A stretch of 64,000 nucleotides of DNA from Nereocystis luetkeana (Eukaryota; Sar; Phaeophyceae; Laminariales; Laminariaceae): the NCBI GenBank assembly GCA_031213475.1, contig JARUPZ010000010.1, positions 935,001 through 999,000 of the forward strand, given 5' to 3'. The first letter of the stretch is position 1, and every line of letters begins with the position of its first letter. Shown here piece after piece: positions 52,061-63,116 of this stretch. A program made the translations under genes and the position numbers. Below the pieces are notes generated by a model that saw nothing but the letters and a program-made list of their open reading frames with translations, made no database searches and had not been told where the DNA came from.

Positions 52061-52307
52061 TTTTGCATGGATTGGTGTGGGATTGTAGAAACACCACGAT
52101 GGGGAGGGCACACACCCGCACTCTGCTGGGCGGATACATCCCGACCCCTGGGTCGACCCTATAGCTCTGACCGGATGGTTTCTGTTTCCGACCCGGTAAG
52201 CGCCCTAGCTGTGGAGCGTACGGCCTCGGGAAGGAGCGTAGCTGTGTCGCCTCCAGCAGCAAGAGCAACTGAGGAGGTGGGTCTGCCAGCGGGGGTCACG
52301 ATCCGGG

Positions 52308-52309
<2 letters not shown>

Positions 52310-52346
<37 letters not shown>
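52310..52346. repeat. (CTG)12 tract
   Basis: About 12 uninterrupted CTG units, Leu or Ser runs in the flanking ORFs. Neither ORF is recognisable as a gene. Confidence 0.95.
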
Positions 52347-52854
52347 GACGAGTGTAGGTTTTCATAGTATATTTATATCGGACGTGGTTGCGTTGCTGCC
52401 TTTTTTCCAGTATTAATTCATCTTTCTTCTTGTTTTTGTCGCCTGCGTTTTGTTTTTGGTCGTGCGAGTACAACACTTGCCTATATATTTGTTGGTCATA
52501 TATCGCAGATATTCCGTGTATACGTATTCGTATGTTACGTGGGATAATACACTGCTACCATGTGGTGTCTTCATTGTTGCACCCTTCATGAGCGTGTGGT
52601 TTTGTATCGTGTTTTTTTTTTCATGGCAATGGCTGGACGTGGACAGGGACACAGTAACATACTACGGCTTCATCCGACCCGGGATTCGCGTATGCTTATT
52701 CGACACGCTGAGATGTGCTCTCGGAGGTCGGAATATCGGCACTAGAGACGCCTTCGTGCGGGAAATGCCGCGTATTTTTGGTTGTACAAATTTCGGACGC
52801 TTGTGTCGTAAAGTCAGCCTTCCGCACGTTTGTAAAAAGATAGATCCACGACTC

Positions 52855-53160
52855 AGACCTGCGGGTCACCCGAAACCAGTTCGCGGGTCATGGTGACCCT
52901 ACCAGCAAATTACCCGAATCTCGCGGGTCATGACCTGACACGGATCGTGATATTTCGAACACTCCCTGGCCCGACCCGACCCGACCTGACCTGACCTTCG
53001 AGAATTCGAAAGCTTTTGACCCGACCCGACCAGGGAGATTGGAAAACTTGTTGACCCGACCCCACCCGACCCGCGAGAGTATAAAAAATTCTCGACCCGG
53101 CCTGGCCCGACCCGACCCGACCCACGACTTTTTGAAATACTCCTGACCCGCGAAGAACCC
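52855..53160. repeat. Second GACCC array
   Basis: Four or more units of TTTTGACCCGACCCGACC with A/T-rich spacers, mostly in one orientation. It is the same family as 51025-52060, which lies about 800 bases away. Confidence 0.8.
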
Positions 53161-53559
53161 CGATAAGTCACGACTACAACGTCTCCCTCCGGGAAGAACC
53201 TAGGCCAGTGGCGCAATAACGAAATGGTACTCGTATGAAATACCTAGACACCTGTTGAGAACTGCGTACGACCATCATCAAACATGTGTTAAGAACAAGA
53301 ACAGATATTTTTGGGGACAGACTATACTATTCTTTTCGGAATTAGTGCGGGTTGATTCCTACAACAAACATAAAATAGGGTACCGGCAAATGGGTATATT
53401 GATGGTGAGGAGGAGATCTACACACAAGTTGCGGAAGGCCGAGATTGCGACAAAAAAGTTTGTGACCGGCTGAGCAAACTACAGCACATAACACATGCAT
53501 GTACACATACATTCCCGCAAAACAGTTCTTTTTGACGCTCAGGGCAAAACAAAGGTTTC

Positions 53560-54260
53560 ACAGATAGATGCTCCCGGTACTCGGAGTATCGAGTGTCTTT
53601 CGTAGTTCGAGGTACTGCGAGCATTATAGGAGTACTGGAGCCCATGATTCTGCGGGTACCGTGAAGGCCCAAATACTGTTAGAATACTTAGACGTAGTGA
53701 GAGGATGAGCTGTACATAATCCCGAGGGTAAAGGCTAATATACACCCGCCGCACCGAAGTACGAGACACTCGGGGTACAGATATTCGCACGCAGCACACA
53801 GCACCTCGAGATACTGAGAGTACTCGCATTCTATATTCCCAAGTACTGTCAGTACACTGGAAGTGCTCCAGTTGCTTCCAGCGAAAGTAATTTGTCCAAC
53901 TCCCACGCGTGGGCGCCATCTGTAGGTGTTTCCCGCAAACACTGTGCACAAGTTGTCAACACTGTGCTCAGATGGTCGAAGTATACTTAAGGTAGTATGC
54001 TCGGCATAGTGAGGGTATTTTGGTACTGCGAGTACTCGCAGTAGGAGGAACACCACCAACGGATGGAATACTGCCAGTACTTGCACTGCCCGCGGTACAG
54101 AACCCCGAGATACTTGAAGTACAGGGAGCATCCACCGTAGTGTAGCGAATCCTGAAATACTGCGCACCCGAGAGCACCCCCAATAACTAGTACAGTACCT
54201 CGAAATACTGCGAGTACTCGCAGAATCTTCAGTACAAACCCTAGATACTGCGAATACACG
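53560..54260. repeat. Degenerate minisatellite with a palindromic core
   Basis: Irregular units centred on GATACTGCGAGTACTCGCAG. A perfect 20-base palindrome TACTGCGAGTACTCGCAGTA lies at 54024-54043 and a near-perfect one at about 54210-54229. The minus-strand ORFs across it read repetitive YSQYLE-type peptides and are by-products. Confidence 0.7.
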
Positions 54261-54409
54261 AAGTAGCTACAGTAAGTTTTTCGACCACGTATTGGGAGCA
54301 TCTGTCCAAGGTCAAGGTTAGAACGTACGCCACAGGTAAGCGCGCCCAAATCCCCCGTGGCCTTGCGTAAAACACACAACTTGTATGTCGGGTATATCGT
54401 ACGCGTAAG

Positions 54410-54516
54410 TACTACGCGTGACCATAGTCAATAGGACCCGTGGTAGTGACAAAAACCTATATATGTACGATTTATTATCAGTATTTCGTCCTGTTTACTA
54501 TGGTCCCCCGTAAGTA
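54410..54516 (+). mobile_element. MITE copy 7
   Basis: About 107 bp, TACTACGCGTGACCATAG to TATGGTCCCCCGTAAGTA, with internal AAAAACCTATATATG. Confidence 0.82.
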
Positions 54517-54659
54517 GGTCAGAAAAGAAAGGTGTGCATACTGGCACAGAATACATCAACATTTCAAGAACAATAGAAAGGCGAGCAACGTTGGAATCGG
54601 ACCTCCGCAATGATTGCTTTCACACATCGGATAACGTATCACTCCGATAACACGTATCT

Positions 54660-55260
54660 ACGTTATAGGGCCTATCGCAGGGACGTCGCCACGTGCTAAC
54701 ATAGCGTTAGCACTGGAGGAGCATTCACGTTAACGCCGTAACACCGTGTTGACTGAAAACCCACGAAAATGCACACGCCTTAACGTTATGTTTCTGCTTG
54801 ATCTCGTTCATCCCTGGCACAGTACATTATGTTACGCCGTGGGTGGCGCTTATATTCATACTTTATGTTAGGACTTGACCATCACCCCAACATGACCAGA
54901 TCGATATCCGCAGATTTACAATCGCGACAACATAATGTTATCTACGCCACGTAAGATATAACAACACACTGACACTGTGCTATCATTAAGAGGAGCGTAC
55001 ACATAACTCCCGAACATAACGTCACCATGTGTTGATGAGCACTGACACCTGCTGTAACACTGTGTCAGACATGACACTCTAGCATAACACAGCGTACAGT
55101 AGTGGCCAGAACTACGAACACAACGTTATTCAGACTCCCCGTCTGCTTGCGATAGGGTCAGATAACGTAATATTTGACATACGTTAGCAACGCTACAGTC
55201 TTAGCCGGCCGATGCGCAACACTATGTTAGGATGGCAGCCTACATGCGGAGGTCTTTCTA
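54660..55260 (-). repeat. Interspersed repeat R2, copy 2 (reverse orientation)
   Basis: The reverse complement matches 34365-34890 without the MITE. The right-hand part (55045-55260) has the same AACGTTAT-rich character, but I did not match it to the first copy. Confidence 0.7.
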
Positions 55261-56089
55261 ACATTTTTTGCGGTATTACTGTCAGTAAATGTGAGATTTA
55301 ATATTTCGTTCATGAGCTGATCGAGGATCGACCTTTCCTTTCCTTCCGACAACAAGCAATATCAACATCCATTGTTCTGTCAAGCCTGCTCACTGCGAAA
55401 GGTTCGGTCATCGCCGAGACACCGGAAATATATGAGGCGTCCGGCTTTAGTCCCCACACAGCAGAGACAAGGAATGCAAGCGCCTCTCAAATCCTCTCGA
55501 GGCCCTGGATCGAAAGTATAAACATATACGTGCGGAAACCCACCTTCGTGAGCGCACACTCCGCTGCCGCCTCAATGCCAAGTCGCGCCAAAAACATCTC
55601 CTCCCCCCTGTCGATGAAAATGTCACCGTAGTTGCCGTGCTCTTGCAGTTGATACAGTACATGGGGTCTCTGGAGTACGGGCGAAAAAGAACACGGGCAT
55701 GGCAGAACTTGTAAAGTTCGATCTGCAGTCAATATGTCTGTATGCAGTACATGTATTTTTTTATGTTGTCGGCGCACTCCCTTATAAACTTATACCTCGG
55801 TCGCGTTGCCCGCTACCCATTACACTATATACGCTACGTAACTACTGCTGGCTTGGAGTGCATCACTATATTATTATGTGGGCTTACCTAGATTGGTGAT
55901 CGTTTTTTTTTCACCAGTAGCTCAGAGGGGAAGGGCCTCGACACACAACGCACGTGGCATCGACGGCAATAGGTCGCTTTAGAACCGCGAGGTCACTGGT
56001 GCGATCCTTCTTCCACGCGTGTACGCACGGATTGTAGCAAAACCGTTTTCTGCCTGTAGGCATACAAGGTTTTTCATACCGGGGCGCGT
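55261..56089. other. Gene-free stretch
   Basis: A minus-strand frame at about 55490-55700 (DRGEEMFLARLGIEAAAECA) looks mildly protein-like, but no splice partners or family were found. Confidence 0.35.
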
Positions 56090-58560
56090 ACAGGCCTCCA
56101 TTATTCAAGTAGTCAGTCTGCTGTGTACTGTGCACTGGCTGTCTTCTTCTTGGGAGTGTCATTGATTGCTGGACGAGGCCGATCATCACAAAACCGGGGG
56201 CTATGGAATCGAGTGGACTAGGGCTGACGCGGCGGACTTGTTTTGTGGGAAGACGTTTGGGGTCGATCGCTGTTGCCATGATCAATTGGTTTTGGTGGAA
56301 CGTTTTGAGCACGGCGGGATATTTCCTGGGTTTGATTTATATCATATTTTTCTCAACGCCCACGGCCTGCTGCAAATTCGGGGCCACCTCGCCTCATGTA
56401 CCTCTCGACTTGTTATGAAGGCATGTTTTCCCTGTATGCGACACAAAAAAAACGCTTCATACCGGGGTGCGTACAGGCTCCCACCTGCTTAATTTGTCCG
56501 TGTCTCTATTGTGTCTGTGTGCCTGTTTGTTATGTCTGTCTTTATGTCTGTTATCTCTGTGTGCCTGTCTGTCTGCTGTTTGCTGTTTGCCTGCGTTATT
56601 TCCACATTTTCGTTGATTGCGTGAGTTGCGAGAGGCCGACTTCTCCAAACTCGGGGTTTATATAAGAGGGCAAGTACGGACTAACGCGTGGAGCGTGGTT
56701 CAGAGTCGAAGTGGTAGCAGTCAGTGGGCTGCTGTGAGTTTGGTAGTAGTGTGCTTCGAGCGAGGCGGGATTTAGTGGTTCTTGTTTCGTTCTGTTTTCG
56801 TCAAACGCCCACGGCCTGCTGCAAGTTTGAGGTCATCTTACCTCCCATACCTCTCTACTAGAAGTGGGTCCTCTTCGGCCTCAAAACAAAAGACGAACTT
56901 TCCGGGATGCGTACAGCCTCGCACTATATATCAAGTCTGTATGTCTACACCACTGATTGCGAGCGATCCACACGGCCGGTTTCCACAAACCCGGGATCTA
57001 AATAAACGAGCGAGTTTGGCCAATAACGCGTGGGAGGTGTTTCGTGGCACGTCGTGTTGAGGTTATCGCGGTCGCCAGGCCGCTGTGGTTTCGGTGGTGT
57101 GTTTAGAGTGCGGTGGGTTTTTGTGTGTTCTTTTCGTTTTTGTTCTGACGCACACGGCCTGCTCCAAGTATGAGGTCGACTTGACTTATTTCTCCATCTA
57201 TCTATGTAACGGGGTGCGTGCAGCCTTCCATTATTCAGTTAGTCTGTTTGCGGTGTACCAGGTAGTGTTTACTAGGCCGATTGCCACACACACGGGAACT
57301 ATAAAAGCAGGAACGTATATACTGCCGTACTAGGCTTGTTCCGTAGGAAGCCGTCTCGAGGTTGTCGCGGTCGCCGGGCTGCTGTGGTTTTGGTGGGGGG
57401 TTTCAGTCAGCGGGATTTCGTTTTAGATTTTGCCTGCACTCTTCGGACGCACACGGCCGGCCCCAAGTATCATACGAGGCCTGACTTACGGTCGCCTCTG
57501 CGGGTAATTACGCCATCATTTGCCTCATCAATAGTTTGTTTCCGAGGTTTTCTTCTTTCGGGAAAGTTATGAGTGATCCCATGTTGAAGATCATGCTGCA
57601 CATTGTCGGATGGCAAAATAAATAATATAAAAGGTAGTAACGAGGTCATTATTCGCGAAAAGGAAAGCATTGCTTCCTCATACAGGGGTGCGTACAGGCT
57701 TCCATTAAATAAGTAGTTCGTCGGTTTGTTGTGTATCGTCCATCTGTGATTTTTTGCGTTATATTTTCAAAGCGAGAGCCTCACGACGCCGAATTTTTAC
57801 AAACTCGGTGTCTACTGAGGCGGGAGAGATAGGGATAGCTCGTGGGAATCGCTTAATAGGCACGCTGTCTCCAGGTCGTCACGGTGGACGGGCTTCTGAC
57901 CCGTTCTACGATAGAGGTACGAAGCACATTTCCGCTATTTTGTTTCTGAAAGACGGAGTTCCTAGACCCCAAACCGTCGGAATGTCAATCTTGACATTTC
58001 GAACAAAAAACGTTTTGTAGACTTGGGCCATGGGACTATTCGCCGCGATGCATTTTAATTTTTGCTAAAGCCAGTTTTCGGGTGAGGTATGCAGTTCCTT
58101 AAGCGAGGAGCCTCAGAAAAATTAGGGTGAACCTCTATCGTAGAACGCCTCTTCTGGCGGTTTGGCGGTGTGTTTTGAGTGCGGAGTGATCCCAAAAACG
58201 CCTTTTCGTTGTGTTTACCTAAAGCTCACACGGTCCACGCCATTTTTCAGGCAGCTTTGCCCTAATTCCCTCTATATTACTCATCTACTAGTTTGCCAGT
58301 CTGTCTGTGTATTGTCTGAGAGTAACAATCATGTGTGTCATACGTGACCGATTTCCACAAACCCATCGCCAACATAATCGGGCGAGCTCGGGCCAGCGCG
58401 TAGGGCTGAATCCATCGCAAGCCGTCTCAAGTTGGCCATGGTCGCCTCGCTTGTATGTTTGTCGTGGTGTCGATTATGTAAAGCTGGATTTTTTCATTTT
58501 TCTCTGTTTGTTTTCTTCGAACACACACGGCCTGCTGCAAGTTTGGAGCTACCTTGGCCC
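56090..58560. repeat. Degenerate satellite array, ~300-450-bp units
   Basis: The anchor CACACGGCCTGCTGCAAGTT recurs at about 56351, 56802, 57150, 57450 and 58525. A second anchor, GGGGTGCGTACAGGC followed by TTCCATTA, recurs at about 56085, 56464, 57211 and 57684. Third, GATTTCCACAAACCCG-like and AGGTTGTCGCGGTCGCC-like parts also repeat. Spacing is irregular and copies are diverged. ORFs inside are by-products. Confidence 0.7.
57535..57622 (+). repeat. ~88-bp dispersed block, copy 2, inside the satellite
   Basis: Almost identical to 6241-6327 (one extra C in GATCCCATG), although the surrounding satellite units are strongly diverged. Confidence 0.8.
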
Positions 58561-58582
58561 ATCTACCTCTCTGCTACGGTAG

Positions 58583-58716
58583 CAACTCCCATATTGGCCG
58601 ACTTCGAAGTAGCAAACATTCCCGACACTGCCCTTGGCGCCGTATACGGCCACCCGTGCGGCCCCGCCATCGGCTACCCTTCACGTTACATCACCGCTGA
58701 TATTGCTCGTACATAG
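58583..58716. other. Coding-like segment, strand ambiguous
   Basis: Forward, after CGGTAG, the frame reads TPILADFEVANIPDTALGAV and HPCGPAIGYPSRY to TAG at 58714-58716. In reverse, another open frame reads VADGGAARVAVYGAKGSVGN. Both show codon-like composition. No family recognised; it may be a fragment of a captured exon. Confidence 0.25.
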
Positions 58717-58786
58717 ATTTGAGCGCATCGGTATATATGCCTGAAACGGTCGATAATCTGTCGAGATATGGTTATGATCCAACGCT

Positions 58787-59668
58787 CTAACGCATGGAGT
58801 CGACGGCAAGGCTTGGGTTCTGAGGCCGAGTTTCGCTGCTTCGATCTGGAGTGTGGCAAGCCCCGCGCGAATTACACATGCGTTCTGATACCTGTACTCC
58901 AGCAATTACAGATATTTTCAGATGTTTCAAGGCAATACTTACGAACACATTCGAATATCCACATTGATATAATTTTCGATACACAAGCATCGAGGAGGAG
59001 ATTTTTCGGCATGCTAGAAACCTGCTCCTGAGTCGCCCGGGATTGCACCGGAAATCGGGACCTGTGACCTCAAAACATCTAGGAATTTTTCCAATCGCGC
59101 GTCCATAAGAGGCTGATTTTTCGGGGGTCGGGGTCTCCTTGATGGCTTTCTCTAGCCAAGTAATCTGCTACCCACTTACCCGTAGCACAGCAAACACGGG
59201 TTGAGAATGCCTTGTCAAAGACCCCCTCCAACCGTGCGGCGAAGGGCCCATCCAGACCAGATCAGCACACGCGGCCACAAACAGTAGTAGATCCTAGTCG
59301 CAGTTGTTTATATTCAGGTATATTTGTAGCACACAAACCTCGCAAAAACATACCTGATGCCCATCGGGCAGATATATGGCCTCAAACAGATCATGGGTGC
59401 GATTGACTATCGCCGCTTGGATCGCTTGGATGCAGAGAGCGCGTGGAGTTTCCACTGGGGTATGTGCTGAAACAGACACCGCTGTATCCCCCGAGACGCC
59501 TCGAAGTCCCGTCAGCGCGGCCAAAATCTGTAGAAGTCCGACGCCGCGACGGGCAGTCCACCCTGTGGAGAAGGCACCATGATCGGTCACTGAAAATTCA
59601 GCAGACGTGCCCAATGCAGAGATGGCTTCATCCTCTCCGCCGTTGTGGCGTTGTTGGCGAGGACCCAT
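58787..59668 (-). CDS. Hypothetical protein, 4 exons, unknown function
   Basis: Exons on the minus strand: 59354-59668 (from ATG, MGPRQQRHNGGEDE), 59180-59293, 58943-59021 and 58787-58845 (TAG). Donors are CAG|GTATGT, CGG|GTAAGT and C|GTAAGT; acceptors end TAG, CAG and CAG. All phases agree, giving 188 residues. Exon 2 is open in only one of three frames, and that is the frame the splice model demands. Visible parts: an acidic start, a segment with LQILAALTGL, then RALCIQAIQAAIVNRTHDLF, a hydrophobic DLLLFVAACADLVWMG, and KNLLLDACVSKIISMWIF. The hydrophobic helices suggest a membrane or buried-core protein. I do not recognise the family, and the start could lie further upstream. Confidence 0.4.
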
Positions 59669-60737
59669 GAACTCAGCCAAAAAGTGCTGAAACTTTTCTT
59701 CTCTCTTCCTACCGGGTGGGGGTCGCGGAATGGCAGCGTTTTTGTTTTGACGGCTAATATCAGACAGCAGGTAGTATATACCAAAACGCGGAGTATAAAA
59801 CGAAGGACCTCTACCCACCCTCTACGCCCGGGTTTCCGGGTGCCTCTAATCTCTAGATGTGTTACCGGAACCAATTAACAAGCAGCTAAACCGACACGTG
59901 ATGTTTAGGCCTTCCGCTGGTTCTTGCCGTAGCAGAGAACGAGCTATCAAGTATACTCTGTCATTTACAGCAGTTTGTAGTGCTGTTTAGATTAGTCGTC
60001 TGCACTTTCTCAACAAATCCCTACATTTTGACTTTCACGGGGTTGAATGATCGAAAGTGGTCGAGATTTGCGGTACACAAGATGAGCCGAAAACCAAGCC
60101 GGGTTTGAACTTTTGCACTTCACTTGCAGACAGCTACATCTCTGCACAAGCAACCACAGCCCGCAAAAACCAAGGCGCGTCTTTACTGAGGCATGTGCGG
60201 GTATCGGGTGCCCTAGACAGTAGCCGCAGGCGACTAGAAGAGACTCAAGAGGATTTTCGTACAGTCGGAACTGCAAGGCAAGGCGACAAACACTCGCGCA
60301 GTCGCGAAACAAAAAATCGTGCGCGGGTGCCTAGGTGTATTGACTACGTATCACCGGGGGAAAAACACTTTATCCAAAAAACGTTTGATGTCTGGGCTTT
60401 CGAGCTATCAAGCTGACGTACCCGAAAACCGTGCGGATAGGGTAATTATGTTTCGGTAAGGAGAAATAGGTTGTGAGCACAAAAAGTGCGAAACGGGTTG
60501 AAAAGCTCTGGATTCTTTTTTATCTGCAACAGTTTTGATGAAATATCGAAATTCGTATCTCTTGTGCAGACTTATAGACCAAAGGAAAGCAAGGAACTAT
60601 AGGAAAACAGTGGTGAACCCTGAACACTACAAGTAGCAAGCGTTGATCCCACGGGTCAAATATGTCCGTGTGGAGATTGTCGCCCACGAAACGTCAACGT
60701 CTGACAGCACCTATATTACAGCAGTAACTTTATGAGC
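59669..60737. other. Gene-free stretch
   Basis: A 119-codon forward ORF (60057-60416) has no recognisable feature. Nothing else seen. Confidence 0.45.
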
Positions 60738-60905
60738 GTTTATGAGCGTAGGCAAGCACAATTCGACCCGAATCGACCAATGAGGAAAGCACCGAACCCC
60801 TCTCGATATAAAAAAGCATGGCACATACCAGGGGGGTAAACATCTACATGATCCCGGATATGGGATAGGAATATGGAGGGAGAAGAGGAAAGGGGGAGAG
60901 GGTAT
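60738..60905 (+). mobile_element. Headless second copy of the SINE body
   Basis: It shares GTAGGCAAGCACAATTCGA, GAGGAAAG, CTCTCGATATAAAAA, GGCAC, GATCCCGGAT and GGAGGGAGAAGAGGAAA with the body of 38528-38865. The tRNA-like head and the A tail are missing. Confidence 0.65.
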
Positions 60906-62361
60906 TACCGTACCCCGTGGTGGCACGGAAGAAAGAACACCCCGGTGATATCATTTTGACCTTTAAAACACAAAACCGCCGGGGGTGCTGTTGTGGGGGG
61001 GGGTGTCCTATCTGACGCATACCCGGTGAAAAGCAATATGATTACGAACGAATATAAGTATTACCTTATTGAGTACGACATATTGTATTTCATGGGTGTC
61101 TTAAAGGTGAAAAACATGGCGTGCTGGGATGTGCTGAGATAAGGACGCTGTTCGGGTCGAAGTAACGGCTATATGCGAAGACACCACACACGTTATTGGG
61201 GATGTTTTCGTAGGGCATTTGTATCCCAGACGCTGGGGTTATGTGGGACTAACACCTTCGAAATTTCAGTTGTGCCTCCCAGACGGTTGACATCTGTACA
61301 CCCTATTCCTTCAACTGGCACTCTGTAGGAACACGATGCTGGGATGTACCTTCCCAATAATTAGGACAGATTCTTTTAGATGTAACGGATTTATGTGAAG
61401 ACAACATAGACGCCATTTGAAGACGCTTTCCGATAGCACAGCCTGCGAAACAACGGTACCTTTACCCCGTTCGGTTGGCAACTAGCCGAAATGTAGTGGT
61501 GACTTGGAAACTTCCCCCCGAAATGTGACATATCTATCATGTAGGGGGTGTGGTACCTCGAGGGTTCGACAACAACGGGGTGTACTATTCGCATATGGAC
61601 GTGAAGATCCGCACTGTGTTCGTCAGGAGACATCCGTGGAACATCTCTGGGTTTCTTACGGAAACACGGAAACATGGATCTTGGGGGTATAACAAATGTT
61701 GCGTCCTTGTTGCTGGGAAACATTGCCCACAGCTGTCACTCTGTTAGGTCTTCTAATAAACTTGTGCATCTCTTACTTCGCGTCGCCCAGGGTGGTTGAC
61801 TTAGTTGAGTGGTACAGCGATATGCTGGCCTCAGGCTGAGCTTGGTTATCCAGGGCGTGCCGCAGTATTCGAGGGTAGGCCGGTCATCGCACGGGAAATT
61901 TCGAGTTTGGGGGTGGGGTGTGGGTATCTTCCGGTCAGGTTCCGATCGTGAGGGCATTAGGCGTCTTGGGTATCGGGTCCTCGGATATAACATTCAGGCC
62001 CTCTTCGTGTTTTAGGCCTATCACGGGGAGGCTCCTGGAAAATAAGCTGCGTCATCTAAACTCATCATTTGCGAATGGGTACCGAACCGGACGTTGTTGT
62101 GGTATCGCCCGAGGTCGAGCTCGTGGACCATGTGGCTTAAATTCGTGTTGGGCCAGAGAAATCTGCTACTGACTGTAGCGCAGGAGGTTTTGAGGGCAAA
62201 TAACGCGAGGGCAGAACGCTTAACGTAAGCGAAGAAGTTTGTTGACGATCAAATCGGTTCTTGTGCCCGGATGAAGGTTATGAGTGAATCAATTGCAGAG
62301 TGTCCGGTCGTGTTTGCTTGCCCGGAGTCGAAACTTTTATCTCTGAACCTGGACCCTCTAC
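60906..62361. other. Gene-free stretch with a weak duplication
   Basis: TGCTGGGATGT, TGTGAAGACA and related parts at about 61120-61335 recur at about 61336-61540, suggesting an old tandem duplication. No gene recognised. Confidence 0.4.
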
Positions 62362-62474
62362 TATTACGGGGGACCATACCTGGTAGTAAGTATGACCTCC
62401 GATACACACAAAATCGTATACGTTTGGCTACTACTCACAACGTTTGGCCCTGTTAACTATGTTCCCCCGTAATA
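62362..62474 (+). mobile_element. MITE copy 8, carrying an internal TACCTGGTA
   Basis: It starts TATTACGGGGGACCATACC and ends TATGTTCCCCCGTAATA. The left end holds exactly 7 more bases between ACCA and GACC than the other copies, producing TACCTGGTA at 62377-62385. Confidence 0.85.
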
Positions 62475-62534
62475 GCTACTGCCGACAGATGGCTCTAGAC
62501 CCCAACAGAAAGAAACGGGTAGATTGCTCCCTTT

Positions 62535-62551
62535 CCTAACCCTAACCCTAC
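62535..62551. repeat. Short interstitial telomere-like repeat
   Basis: CCTAACCCTAACCCTA, about 2.5 units of the TTAGGG type, 60 bases to the right of MITE copy 8. Confidence 0.6.
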
Positions 62552-62723
62552 GGACGCAAAATAGAACAACATCGACACAAACAACCATAAACGTGTTGTA
62601 CGTCTCAGGTACAGTAAGTGGTATTACGCGAAATCGGATCTGCTTCTGTTTCGAAGATACCTGACGATAGGTCGATACCCATCATAATGTGTATTTTCGT
62701 TTTGCGACAACAGCTACTCGTAT

Positions 62724-63116
62724 ATGAAGCAGCTCTCAGCTGTCACCATGCACACCACAAGAGGCACTCACACAAAACACAACACCGACACCACACAGAG
62801 CAACACCACTAGCATGTCCACGACCCGGGGTAGCAGCTTTAGCGGCGCTTCGGCCGTAGACCAGGCTGGCGGCGGGCAGCAACCGGATCCGTCGATGGAT
62901 GTGGACCCCACGAACAACGTCATCGATGTGGATGAGGACAACGATCAAACTCAGGCCGAACCCATATTATTCCGATACATACATAACTCACTTGTCCCGG
63001 AGGGTGAGCTTCTTCAGCTATTAATTCTTGTCTTACACGCGAGAATTGCCGAGAAAAAGAGCTACAATGAGCTGCGTGCACGAATTATGATTACGTTCTC
63101 CGTGGACGAGCTATAG
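62724..63116 (+). CDS. Hypothetical ORF, acidic middle, helical C-terminus
   Basis: 130 codons from ATG 62724 to TAG 63114-63116; later Met codons at 62748 and 62814 could also start it. The N-terminal third is Thr/His-rich, the middle is acidic (MDVDPTNNVIDVDEDNDQTQ), and the end reads EGELLQLLILVLHARIAEKK and LRARIMITFSVDEL, likely helical. Its stop codon lies inside the first unit of the 42-bp repeat array that follows. No family recognised; it may be a single-exon gene, an exon, or chance. Confidence 0.35.
   Translation: MKQLSAVTMHTTRGTHTKHNTDTTQSNTTSMSTTRGSSFSGASAVDQAGGGQQPDPSMDVDPTNNVIDVDEDNDQTQAEPILFRYIHNSLVPEGELLQLLILVLHARIAEKKSYNELRARIMITFSVDEL

Noticed and set aside
53539-54379. 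Overlapping minus-strand ORFs with YSQYLE-type repeats
   Set aside because: They are translations of the palindromic minisatellite, in several frames at once.
62727-62950. Nuclear acidic activator function for the 62.7-kb ORF
   Set aside because: Acidic runs alone are not evidence; no DNA-binding or other domain is visible.
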